Shown: positions 56,720 to 64,000 of the stretch, piece by piece | Numbering within the stretch: position 1 is the first letter of the stretch | Layout: each line of letters starts with the position of its first letter | Assembly (NCBI RefSeq): GCF_016887565.1 | Contig: NZ_CP069396.1 | Coordinates: 12,692,001 to 12,756,000, forward strand | Reading direction: 5' to 3' | DNA length: 64,000 bases | From: Archangium violaceum | GTDB lineage: Bacteria > Myxococcota > Myxococcia > Myxococcales > Myxococcaceae | The notes under the pieces: model-generated | Told to the model about the DNA's origin: nothing | The model's input: the letters and a program-made list of their open reading frames with translations, nothing else | Databases searched by the model: none | Position numbers and translations under genes: made by a program

Positions 56720-58068
56720 CGGCAGATGCCCCAGAGCATCTGCACACCGGAGCCGGACAGGACGGCCAGGTCCCGGATGCCATCCTTGTCGAAGTCCGTC
56801 ACGGAGAGCCCCTGGAGCCCCACGCCCTGGGGGTACGCCGTGAGCAACACCTGGGGCCCGAAGGAGCCATTCGACCGGCCGGGCAACAGGCTCACCCGGT
56901 TGTCCCCGGTGTTGGACACCAGCAGGTCCGGCAGCGAGTCCCGGTCGATGTCCGCCAGGGCCAGCTTCGACGGCCCGCTCCCCGTGGCATGGGCGACCGG
57001 GGCCTGGAAGGTGCCATCGCCATTGCCGCGCATCACGAGCACCCGGGCGCCGCTCGCGTCGGTGACCATCAGGTCCTTGATGGCGTCGAAGTTGAGGTCC
57101 GCCGAGAGGATGCCGTGCGGCTGGCCGCTCACGGCCGAGAAGCGTTGGGCCTGGAAGGTGCCATCGCCGTTGCCCAGCAGCACGCCCACCGACTGGCACC
57201 GGGCCTCGGGCGGAGAGCAGCTCGCCGCGTGGGTGATGGCGATGTCCAGCCGGCCATCCTGGTTGAAGTCGTCGGCCCGCATCGCGCTGGGAGCCGAGGC
57301 GGCGTCGTATTCGACCGGGGTCTGGAGCGTATCGTTGAACCTGGACACGCTGAGCTTCTGCACGTCCCCGCGGAGGACGGCGACGCTCTGGCCGCCTCCA
57401 CCGAAGTTCCCGACCACCACGTCGTTGAGCTCCGAGCCGATCTTCACGCTGCTCGCCAGCGTGAAGGTGCCATCCCCCTTGCCGCGGTACACCACCACCG
57501 TCTCGTTGCCGCTGTTGCCGACGACGATGTCCAGCTTCTGGTCCGAGTCGACGTCCGCGAGCGTCACGGACGAGGGCCCACTGGCCGGCAGCAGGGTGGG
57601 TGTCTGGAAGAGGCCGTTCTTGCGGTTCAGCAGGACGGCCACCCTGTTGCCGGTGCCGTTCACCGTGACGAGGTCCTCGTACTGGTCACCGTTGAGGTCG
57701 CCCATCGCGAGGCCCCTCGGGCTTCCGGAGAGTCCGTACGTCACGGGGGCCAGGAAGCCGCAGTTGCCCGCGCACTCGACTCCGCCATCCGCGCAGGCGC
57801 CGACGCACGAGCCGGAGGCACACGCGGGCTTGCCCCCGAAGGTGCCCCCGTCGCTGAGCACCACGTCCCCGCCATCGGTCGGAGGGCCCCCATCGTTCTG
57901 CCCGGTATTCCCCGGCGGCGGGGGAGTGTAGGGAATGTAATCGTCGGGGAGCCCCCCGTCTTCCTTGCAGCCACTGGCCAGCACGAGCACGGCGCTCAGC
58001 GCACACAGAAGGCCGGTGAAGGACCTGGCGGACAGCCCTCGGGGAACAGCGGTTCTTGGCGGGGACAC
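56716..58068 (-). CDS. VCBS/FG-GAP repeat lipoprotein
   Basis: A 450-residue lipoprotein. GTG 58068 has GGAGG 10 nt upstream; the signal ends in LASGC. After a low-complexity Pro/Gly/Asp linker there are about six FG-GAP/VCBS repeats of the kind GDLNGDQYEDLVTVNG, ADVDSDQKLDIVVGN, ADDFNQDGRLDIAIT, whose acidic loops bind calcium. They form an integrin-like propeller. The stop overlaps the stop of the convergent membrane-protein gene. Confidence 0.88.
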   Translation of the reverse strand: MSPPRTAVPRGLSARSFTGLLCALSAVLVLASGCKEDGGLPDDYIPYTPPPPGNTGQNDGGPPTDGGDVVLSDGGTFGGKPACASGSCVGACADGGVECAGNCGFLAPVTYGLSGSPRGLAMGDLNGDQYEDLVTVNGTGNRVAVLLNRKNGLFQTPTLLPASGPSSVTLADVDSDQKLDIVVGNSGNETVVVYRGKGDGTFTLASSVKIGSELNDVVVGNFGGGGQSVAVLRGDVQKLSVSRFNDTLQTPVEYDAASAPSAMRADDFNQDGRLDIAITHAASCSPPEARCQSVGVLLGNGDGTFQAQRFSAVSGQPHGILSADLNFDAIKDLMVTDASGARVLVMRGNGDGTFQAPVAHATGSGPSKLALADIDRDSLPDLLVSNTGDNRVSLLPGRSNGSFGPQVLLTAYPQGVGLQGLSVTDFDKDGIRDLAVLSGSGVQMLWGICR

Positions 58069-58123
58069 GGTGCTGGGACCTCCGAGAGAAGAGAGGCCGA
58101 CAGTGTACCCACCACACCCGGAG

Positions 58124-59494
58124 CTACGAGCCGTTTCCACTCCGCTCGCGCTCGCGGCGGTGGATGGTGGAGACGTCGATGCCGAGGATTTCCGCTGCCT
58201 TCGTCTTGTTGCCACCGCATTGCGCCACCACGTAGGCGATGTACTCCCCTTCGAGCTGCCGCAACGGCACGAGCCGGGCCTGGGCACGTGACAGCGGATG
58301 GGTGTCCGCCGTCACACCGGGCGCGTGGAGCTGAAGCGTGGGCAGGTCCACCGTCTCCTGCACCGTCACCACGGCGAGGCGCTCGACGAGGTTCTCCAGC
58401 TCGCGGACGTTGCCGGGCCACGGCGCGGTGGCGAGCGCGGCGAGCGCCTCGGGGGTGAAGCCGGTGAGGCGGGCGCGAGGGTTGCGCTTGCGCGACTGGG
58501 CGACGAAGTGCTCCACCAGCAGGGGGATGTCCTCGCGGCGCTCGCGCAGGGGCGGCACGTGCAGCGGCACCACGTTGAGCCGGTAGAAGAGGTCCTGGCG
58601 GAAGCGGCCCTCGCGCACGCGAGTCTCGAGCTCCTGGTGCGTGGCCGCCACCACGCGCACGTCCACCTTGCGCGAGGCATCCGCGCCCACCGCGCGCACC
58701 TCGCCATCCTCCAGCACGCGCAGCAGCTTGGCCTGGAGCTCGGGGGCCATGTCGCCAATCTCGTCGAGGAAGAGCGTGCCGCCGTCCGCCTCCAGGAAGA
58801 GGCCGCGCCGGGGCGTGGTGGCGCCGGTGAAGCTGCCCTTCACGTGGCCGAAGAGCTCGCTCTCCAACAGCGCGTTGGGGATGGCCGTGCAGTTCACCGC
58901 CACGAAGGGGCCGGCCTTGCGCGGGCCCTCGAAGTGCAGCGCCTTGGCCACCAGCTCCTTGCCCGAGCCGCTCTCGCCGCGCACCAGCACCGGCGCGGGC
59001 GAGTGCGCCACGCGCTCGACGAGCTCGTACAGCGTGCGCATGGGAGCGCTGCGTCCCACCAGCGCCGCGTAGGCGGAGCGGTCTCCCACGGCCTGGCGCA
59101 GCGCCCGGTTCTCCTCGCGCAGCCGCCGCTCGGCGATGGCGCGCTGCACGTACAGCAACACCTCGTCCAGCCGGAAGGGCTTGGTGAAGTAGTGCGTGGC
59201 CCCGCGCCGCATGGCCTCCACGGCGTTCTCCACCCCGCCGAAGGCCGTCATGATGAGCACCGGCAGCAGGGGGTCCACCTTGCGGACCGCGGCCAGCACG
59301 TCGAAGCCGTCCACCTGCTCCATGCGCAGGTCGCACACCACGGCGTCCAGCACGCGCCCGCTCACCACCGCGAGGGCCTCCTGGCCGCTGGTGGCCACGT
59401 CCACCGTGTAGCCCGCGTCCGTGAGGTGGTCGGCCAGCAGCCGCGCCATCTCCACGTGGTCATCCACCACCAGCACTCGTCCCTCAGACGGCAT
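58124..59494 (-). CDS. Sigma-54-dependent response regulator (GSFTGA variant)
   Basis: A 456-residue NtrC-type regulator. Receiver with D55 (VVCDLRM) and acidic D11/D12; AAA+ domain with Walker A GESGSGKE, the loop GSFTGA (Ser in place of the usual first Ala) and Walker B GTLFLDEIGDM; Fis HTH GGNKTKAAEILGIDVSTIHRRER. Its start overlaps the end of the kinase gene by 11 bp, so the pair is one unit. Target genes are unknown. Confidence 0.93.
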   Translation of the reverse strand: MPSEGRVLVVDDHVEMARLLADHLTDAGYTVDVATSGQEALAVVSGRVLDAVVCDLRMEQVDGFDVLAAVRKVDPLLPVLIMTAFGGVENAVEAMRRGATHYFTKPFRLDEVLLYVQRAIAERRLREENRALRQAVGDRSAYAALVGRSAPMRTLYELVERVAHSPAPVLVRGESGSGKELVAKALHFEGPRKAGPFVAVNCTAIPNALLESELFGHVKGSFTGATTPRRGLFLEADGGTLFLDEIGDMAPELQAKLLRVLEDGEVRAVGADASRKVDVRVVAATHQELETRVREGRFRQDLFYRLNVVPLHVPPLRERREDIPLLVEHFVAQSRKRNPRARLTGFTPEALAALATAPWPGNVRELENLVERLAVVTVQETVDLPTLQLHAPGVTADTHPLSRAQARLVPLRQLEGEYIAYVVAQCGGNKTKAAEILGIDVSTIHRRERERSGNGS

Positions 59495-61601
59495 GTCGCT
59501 CCTCGCTCGGCGCGGGCGTGGCGGGCCACCACAGCGTCACGCACGTGCCCTGGCCGGGCTCGCTCTCCAGCTCGATGCGGCCCCCGTGGTTGCGGACGAT
59601 TTGAGCCACCATCGTCAGCCCCAGTCCCGTGCCCTGGCCGCGCTTCTTCGTGGTGAAGAACGGGTCGAAGACGCGGTTGAGGCTCTCCGGTGGAATGCCG
59701 CACCCATCGTCCCGCACCGTCACCCTCACCCCGCTCCAGACTCCTGGCTCGCCCGGCGCCTCCATGTGGGCGGCGATGCGCACCGAGCCCCCGGGCTCGC
59801 ACGCATCGCACGCGTTGAGGGCCAGGTTGAGCACCACCTGCTGCAGCTGGTCCGGGTCCGCCGACAGCGGGGGCAAGCCCTCGGGCACCTCCACCTCCAC
59901 CCTCACCTTGCGCCGCTCGGCCTCGCCGTGCAGCAGCTCCTGCGCGCCCCGCAGCAGCGGCCCGAGCGCCACGCCCTTCACGGCCACCGGCTGCACCCGC
60001 GAGAAGTCCAGCAGCTGGCGGATGGTGCGGCTCACCCGGTCGATCTGCTCGATGATGACCTGCATGCCCGCGGCCTGCGGGTGCTGCGCGCCCAGCTTGC
60101 CCTGGACGTACTCGGCGCGACCGCGCACCACGCCCAGCGGCGTGCCAATCTCGTGCGCGATGCCGGCGGCGAGGATGCCCACCGTGGCCAGCTTCTCCGC
60201 GCGCAACAGCTGCGACTCGAGCGCGTGGAGGTTGCTCAGGTCCTCCACCACGAGCAGCACGCGCACTTCGGGGTCGTGCCGCTCCAGGGGCACGGCGTGG
60301 ATGCGGTACTGGCCGGCCTCGCCGAAGAGGGGCAGCGGCTCGCCGTGGAGGCTGAGGACGCGCTCGGCGGAGCACGCGCCCTCCACCAGCGAGGCGAGCC
60401 GGTCCACCATGGCGGGGGGCGCGTTCGGGAAGGCCTCGGGGAGCGAGGCGCCCACGGCGGTGGGAGGCAACCGCTCGCGCAGGGCCTGGTTGACGGCGGT
60501 GATGCGCCCGGCGGCGGAGAGGGCGAGGACGCCGGTGGGGATGTTGTCGAGAATCTTCTGTGTCTTCTCGTGCAGGTGGGCGAGCCGATCCGCGTGGCGG
60601 CGGCTCTCCTGGAGCGCGACGGCGCGGCGCGAGGCGATGATGACGTAGGCGCCGAAGACGACGAGGAAGAAGGCCACCAGCGAGGCGCCGAGCGCCACCC
60701 GGAGGATGACGCCGCGCTCGTGGGCGCGCAGCTCGGCGGTGGTGGTGAGGGTGGCCACGGCCCAGTGGGCACCGCCACGCATGCGGATGGGGACGTAGGC
60801 GGCGATGGCGTCCGCCGCGCCCAGGCCCAGCAGGGCGGCCTCGCCCTCGGGGATGCGGATGGAGCCGCGCTCGCCCGCCTCCATGTGCCGCACGAGCGAC
60901 GCGAAGGCGGGGATGTTGCCCGCCTCCGTCGCCAGCCGCTTGTGCCACTCGGTGAGGTTGGCATCGCTCACCGAGGTGGGCACGCCGCGCGCGCCGATGA
61001 GCAGCAGCCGCGCCTCGGGATCCGTGGCGATGAGCCGCAGGGGCGCGAAGAAGGGCTCGGTGTCCACCAGCACGGCGACCACGCCGCCGGGCCCGTCCGC
61101 GGAGGGCGCGTAGGCGGTGGCGAAGACGCGGAACCAGCCTCCGGGCGCGGCGGCCACGGGCGGCGAGGTGAGGATGTCCCCGGGCGTCCGGGTGAGCGCC
61201 TCGCGGGCGGTCTCCGTCAGGACGGTGCCCACGGCCCCGCGCGTGACGGCCGGCCCCGCGCGCCGGTCCATGATGGCGAAGCGCTGGGCTCCGGTGGAGT
61301 CGAGCACGACGATGGCCTTGTACTGCCCCACCACCTCGAGGAGGGCGAGCAGCTCGCGCCGGTGCTCGGTGACGGAGCCGGGCCGGGAGAGGAGCTCGCC
61401 GGCGAAGCGGAGGTCATCGGCCGCGTCGTCGAGCGCATCGGCCACCTCGCGAACCGCCGCCTCCACCTGGGCCTTGCGGTCCGCGGCGAACTGGTCCACC
61501 AGCGCCGCGCGGTCGCGGCGGATGAGGTAGACGACGCCCACCACCACGCTCGCGAGCGCGATGCACAGCAGGAGCACGGAGGCGACGGCCTGGCGGTTCA
61601 T
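59484..61601 (-). CDS. Membrane histidine kinase partner of the GSFTGA regulator
   Basis: A 705-residue sensor kinase. Helices at about 8-27 and 305-328 enclose a dCache-like periplasmic sensor (VLDSTGAQRFAIMD, VAVLVDTEPFFAPL). A PAS-like domain (about 355-440) is followed by HisKA with His at about 480 (AAGIAHEIGTPLGVV) and the ATPase domain (NLALNACDAC, DDGCGIPPE, GQGTGLGLTMV). The signal is unknown. Confidence 0.93.
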   Translation of the reverse strand: MNRQAVASVLLLCIALASVVVGVVYLIRRDRAALVDQFAADRKAQVEAAVREVADALDDAADDLRFAGELLSRPGSVTEHRRELLALLEVVGQYKAIVVLDSTGAQRFAIMDRRAGPAVTRGAVGTVLTETAREALTRTPGDILTSPPVAAAPGGWFRVFATAYAPSADGPGGVVAVLVDTEPFFAPLRLIATDPEARLLLIGARGVPTSVSDANLTEWHKRLATEAGNIPAFASLVRHMEAGERGSIRIPEGEAALLGLGAADAIAAYVPIRMRGGAHWAVATLTTTAELRAHERGVILRVALGASLVAFFLVVFGAYVIIASRRAVALQESRRHADRLAHLHEKTQKILDNIPTGVLALSAAGRITAVNQALRERLPPTAVGASLPEAFPNAPPAMVDRLASLVEGACSAERVLSLHGEPLPLFGEAGQYRIHAVPLERHDPEVRVLLVVEDLSNLHALESQLLRAEKLATVGILAAGIAHEIGTPLGVVRGRAEYVQGKLGAQHPQAAGMQVIIEQIDRVSRTIRQLLDFSRVQPVAVKGVALGPLLRGAQELLHGEAERRKVRVEVEVPEGLPPLSADPDQLQQVVLNLALNACDACEPGGSVRIAAHMEAPGEPGVWSGVRVTVRDDGCGIPPESLNRVFDPFFTTKKRGQGTGLGLTMVAQIVRNHGGRIELESEPGQGTCVTLWWPATPAPSEERHAV

Positions 61602-61764
61602 GGGGGGTCCAGCGGGACAGTGTATCCCGCGCCCCGGGACCTGGCGGGGCGGGATTCACCTCCGCGACCGCCCCGGTCGTCCGGGGGGCAGGCGCGCGCT
61701 GTCGCTCAACTGGTCCGACTGTCCGACCAGTTCACGCGGAGCTGAACCGCCCCCCCCTGCTGGC

Positions 61765-62181
61765 TCAGGTCACCGCGGGATGGCAGGACACGCCGAGAGG
61801 GAGACCCAACGAGGAGAGGGCGATCAGCTCCTCGGGGCTGAGCTCGAAGTTGCACTGCTTCTCGTAGGCCACGACCAGGTAGAGCGAAACCTCGGTGGCG
61901 CCCGCGGCCCGGAGCTCCGGGAGCCGTTCCTTCAACGCCCGCAGCGGCTCCAGGGCGGACACACCCGGCTCCAAGTCGTCATCGAGCAGCACCAGCATCG
62001 CGCTGCCGTACGGCAGGGGCTTGCCCTCGTACCGTCCCGAGGGAGCCATCTCGCCGGGCTCGTTCTTGTCCAACAGGACGAGCCCCGTGCGCGCCTCGGC
62101 GAGCGACGGGGAGAAGTCATCCCCCTGGAGGAGGCAGTACAGGAACCGTCGCGTCGAGAGCCGCTGGTTCATGGGAGGCAT
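61765..62181 (-). CDS. Hypothetical protein paired with XRE regulator
   Basis: A 138-residue soluble protein of unknown family. Start ATG 62181 lies two bases after the regulator's stop with GGGGTGAG before it; ATG 62172 is alternative. Segments such as SAMLVLLDDDLEPGVSALEPLRALKERLPELRAAGATEVSLYLVVAYEKQCNFELSPEELIALSSLGLPLGVSCHP suggest an alpha/beta fold. Because it is coupled to an HTH gene, it may be its partner or target. Confidence 0.6.
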   Translation of the reverse strand: MPPMNQRLSTRRFLYCLLQGDDFSPSLAEARTGLVLLDKNEPGEMAPSGRYEGKPLPYGSAMLVLLDDDLEPGVSALEPLRALKERLPELRAAGATEVSLYLVVAYEKQCNFELSPEELIALSSLGLPLGVSCHPAVT

Positions 62182-62182
62182 C

Positions 62183-62680
62183 TCACCCCACGTCCACCAC
62201 GAGAGCCAGCGGCGTGCCCCGCCGCACCAGGAGGAGCGGAAGCACCTCCGTCACCGGGAGACTCGGAGCCGCCGCCAGCAGCCCCCACGAGTCCCTCCGC
62301 ATGACGGGGTACACCTGGGGAGGCACGGGGAGGACCTGACGCGGGGAGTGGGCCCGCGAGGCACGCACACGAGGAGCACCGGAGCGCGCCGGGCGCCGCC
62401 GGCGAGCAGGCCTGGAGGCAGCCCGCTCCACGGCCGCCGCGCACTCGGGGCCGAGCAACGTGTCCAGCGAGAGGCACAACACCTGGCTGAGCTGCCGCAG
62501 GGTAGGGAGCCCGGGAGACAGGGTGCCACGCTCGAGCCGACCATAGGTGGAGGAGCCCAGGCCGAGCCGCCGAGCCATCTCCTCCTGGGTGAGCGCCGCG
62601 CTCTCGCGGGCGGTGCGAAGGGTCTCCCGGATGGCCCGGGCCAACCGTGCGCGGACCTTGGGAGGGAGGTGACTTGGCAT
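62183..62680 (-). CDS. XRE-family transcriptional regulator
   Basis: A 165-residue protein. The N-terminal part has a Cro/cI-type HTH (ALTQEEMARRLGLGSSTYGRLERGTLSPGLPTLRQLSQVL, about residues 28-68). It is followed by a basic Arg/Ala/Pro linker and a C-terminal strand-rich tail. ATG 62680 is chosen; upstream bases are weak as a ribosome site. It is the first gene of a two-gene unit. Confidence 0.82.
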   Translation of the reverse strand: MPSHLPPKVRARLARAIRETLRTARESAALTQEEMARRLGLGSSTYGRLERGTLSPGLPTLRQLSQVLCLSLDTLLGPECAAAVERAASRPARRRRPARSGAPRVRASRAHSPRQVLPVPPQVYPVMRRDSWGLLAAAPSLPVTEVLPLLLVRRGTPLALVVDVG

Positions 62681-62821
62681 GGTGGTCCGAACCCTAGCGA
62701 CCCTGGACGTCAAGTCAACCCACATCCTATTTTACCGGTCACTTTTTCGACGCCCACCGTTTCAAGTAGGGTCGCATGGCGCGGGAAGCCCCGGAGGGGC
62801 CACCGCTGGAAACCGGGAGAC

Positions 62822-63244
62822 TCACCCCGCGCGCTTGCCCGCCAGGGAGGGCCGCCCCTCCGCCTCGGCCTTGCGGTCCGCCAGCAGCGCCGCCAGGGCC
62901 TCGTCGCGAGTCTTGTAGACGTTCACCGCCGCGCCGTTGATGGTGCCGCTGGTGCTGACGAACATCTTCGTCATCTCGTCGCCGCCGAAGCGGAAGGAGC
63001 GGTGGGTGTAGCGCGCCAGCACCTCCGAGCGCTCGCGCCCGAAGACCCGGCCCGCCGTGTACTTCACCACCAGCCCGTCCAGGTTGATGAGCAGGTCCAC
63101 CTTGGACGGGTAGCGCGACAGGTGACCCTCCACCTCAGTGCGCCAGCGCGCCACGTCCAGCGCGTTGTTGAGGATGCAATCCTCGAAGGTCGCGGTGACG
63201 ACGTCGTGCCGCTCGTCGTACTCGAAGGACATCTTCCAAGCCAT
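62822..63244 (-). CDS. STAS/SpoIIAA-like protein
   Basis: A 140-residue protein whose pattern (VVTATFEDCILNNALDVARWRTEVEGHL, DLLINLDGLVVKYTAGRVFGRERSEVL, FVSTSGTINGAAVNVYKTRDEALAALL) follows the STAS/SpoIIAA-like fold seen in small myxobacterial proteins. No Ser/Thr phosphosite can be fixed. It lies 15 bp after the hydrolase gene, so the two may be one unit. Confidence 0.65.
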   Translation of the reverse strand: MAWKMSFEYDERHDVVTATFEDCILNNALDVARWRTEVEGHLSRYPSKVDLLINLDGLVVKYTAGRVFGRERSEVLARYTHRSFRFGGDEMTKMFVSTSGTINGAAVNVYKTRDEALAALLADRKAEAEGRPSLAGKRAG

Positions 63245-63259
63245 GGTGATGCCTCCGTA

Positions 63260-64000
63260 CTACCGCCCCAGCCCCGCGAGGAAGGACGTGAGAAGTGCGG
63301 CCGTCTCCAAGGGCCGCTCCACCGCCGGGTAGTGCCCCGGGCCCGGCAGGTACGCCAGGCGCGCGCCCTTGATGGGGTTGGCCACCTTCTCGCGCAGGAA
63401 GGCCGGCGGCAGGAACGGGTCATCCGTGGCCACCACCAGCGTGGGCGCGGTGATGGAGGCCAGCTTCGCCTCGAAGCCACCGCCCGTCCACGCGTCGAAG
63501 CTGCCCTCGATGGAGCCCTTCGCCACCGCGCCCGCGTCCTTCAGCAGCCGCTCCAGCGCCGCCTCCGGCAGCTGCTTGCACGCCAGCCCGAGGATGGTCT
63601 TCTGCTTCTCCCGGTCGTTGGCCGAGGTGCGGAACAGCCCCACCGCCTCCGGCGGCAGCTGCATGCCCGAGGCCGGCACCGTGCACAGCAGCACCAGGCC
63701 CTCCACGCGCGAGGACTCCTGCGCGGCGATCCACTGGGCGAGCTGCCCGCCCATGCTGTGGCCCACCACGGTGAAGCGCTTCAGCCCGGCGTGGTCCGCC
63801 ACGGCCAGCACGTCACGCACATGCTGCTCGAGCGTGTAGCCACCGGCGGGCGCCCCGGACTTCCCCGAGCCGCGCAGGTCCGGAATCACCAGCCGCAGGC
63901 CCGTGGTGTCCAGCTTCTCCAGCAGGTCGTCGAACACCGCGCCCGACACCATCCAGCCGTGCACGAGCAACACGTTGCGCGGCCCATCTCCCACGACGCG
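63260..64000 (-). CDS. Alpha/beta hydrolase (5' end beyond the window)
   Basis: At least 246 residues of an alpha/beta hydrolase. The frame stays open to the window edge, so the N-terminus is outside; GTG 63994 is possible but unlikely as a start. Features are LLVHGWMVSGAVF, the nucleophile elbow VVGHSMGGQLA, acid in VVATDDPFLPP and the catalytic His in PGPGHYPAVERP. Substrate unknown. It is followed by the STAS-like gene. Confidence 0.85.
   Translation of the reverse strand, partial: RVVGDGPRNVLLVHGWMVSGAVFDDLLEKLDTTGLRLVIPDLRGSGKSGAPAGGYTLEQHVRDVLAVADHAGLKRFTVVGHSMGGQLAQWIAAQESSRVEGLVLLCTVPASGMQLPPEAVGLFRTSANDREKQKTILGLACKQLPEAALERLLKDAGAVAKGSIEGSFDAWTGGGFEAKLASITAPTLVVATDDPFLPPAFLREKVANPIKGARLAYLPGPGHYPAVERPLETAALLTSFLAGLGR

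Noticed and set aside
56407-58458. A 683-codon forward open frame over the VCBS lipoprotein
   Set aside because: The reverse strand encodes clear FG-GAP repeats with a lipoprotein signal; the forward frame is an antisense artefact.

Overview
This window reads as chromosomal DNA of a large-genome myxobacterium of the Archangium/Cystobacter/Stigmatella kind (family-level inference). The evidence is high GC with strong third-position GC bias, many lipoproteins, several sigma-54 (bEBP) regulators, a Ser/Thr kinase fused to a large AAA/TPR output module, and a SitA6/SitI6 toxin-immunity locus, which belongs to a myxobacterial kin-discrimination system. I found no rRNA, tRNA, CRISPR array or complete insertion sequence. 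No search could be run, so family names come from reading motifs and overall likeness.

Layout. 0-8 kb: the 5' part of an NADP-dependent glyceraldehyde-3-phosphate dehydrogenase, a duplicated-domain hypothetical, a mecA-type lipoprotein PBP divergent from a beta-propeller lipoprotein, then a divergent EamA transporter/LysR pair with a perfect dyad between them. 7.6-21.3 kb: CotH-like lipoprotein, a type IV AbiEi/AbiEii toxin-antitoxin pair with a long perfect inverted repeat at its start codon, a DUF885 peptidase, an AsmA protein, an esterase/2-oxoglutarate-oxygenase divergon and a glutathionyl-hydroquinone reductase. 21.4-25.5 kb: a 1379-residue kinase-cyclase-ATPase-TPR protein.

25.6-31 kb is the most coherent block, a sulfide detoxification unit. 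It holds a type II sulfide:quinone reductase, a sigma-54 activator, then an operon of persulfide dioxygenase, rhodanese and TauE/SafE exporter. Both enzyme units have GG-N10-GC sigma-54 promoters. A tandem motif TGAAAC-N4-TGAAAC lies upstream of the reductase, the activator and the operon. The expected flow is H2S to persulfide (reductase), to sulfite (dioxygenase), to thiosulfate (rhodanese) or export (TauE).

31-40 kb: DUF4336 protein, PrcB-like lipoprotein, chemoreceptor, saccharopine-dehydrogenase-like protein, SitI6 immunity gene and a frameshifted SitA6 toxin, a GNAT enzyme, a sigma-54 response regulator and an orphan HTH (antitoxin-like) gene. 40-47.6 kb: kdpFABC with KdpD split, the KdpD/USP sensor part being one protein and the histidine kinase another. 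No KdpE is seen, and the sigma-54 regulator at 38 kb is the likely partner. 47.9-64 kb: PTS IIA protein, MtfA peptidase, small envelope and receiver-like proteins, beta-carbonic anhydrase, several lipoproteins (helical, beta-helix, VCBS propeller), a GT-C-like membrane protein, a second kinase/sigma-54 regulator pair, an XRE regulator with an unknown partner, a STAS-like protein and a truncated alpha/beta hydrolase.

A palindromic REP-like element recurs seven times, nearly always between genes. It occurs twice as an inverted doublet, and one doublet lies exactly between the putative enhancer and the sigma-54 promoter of the persulfide dioxygenase operon.
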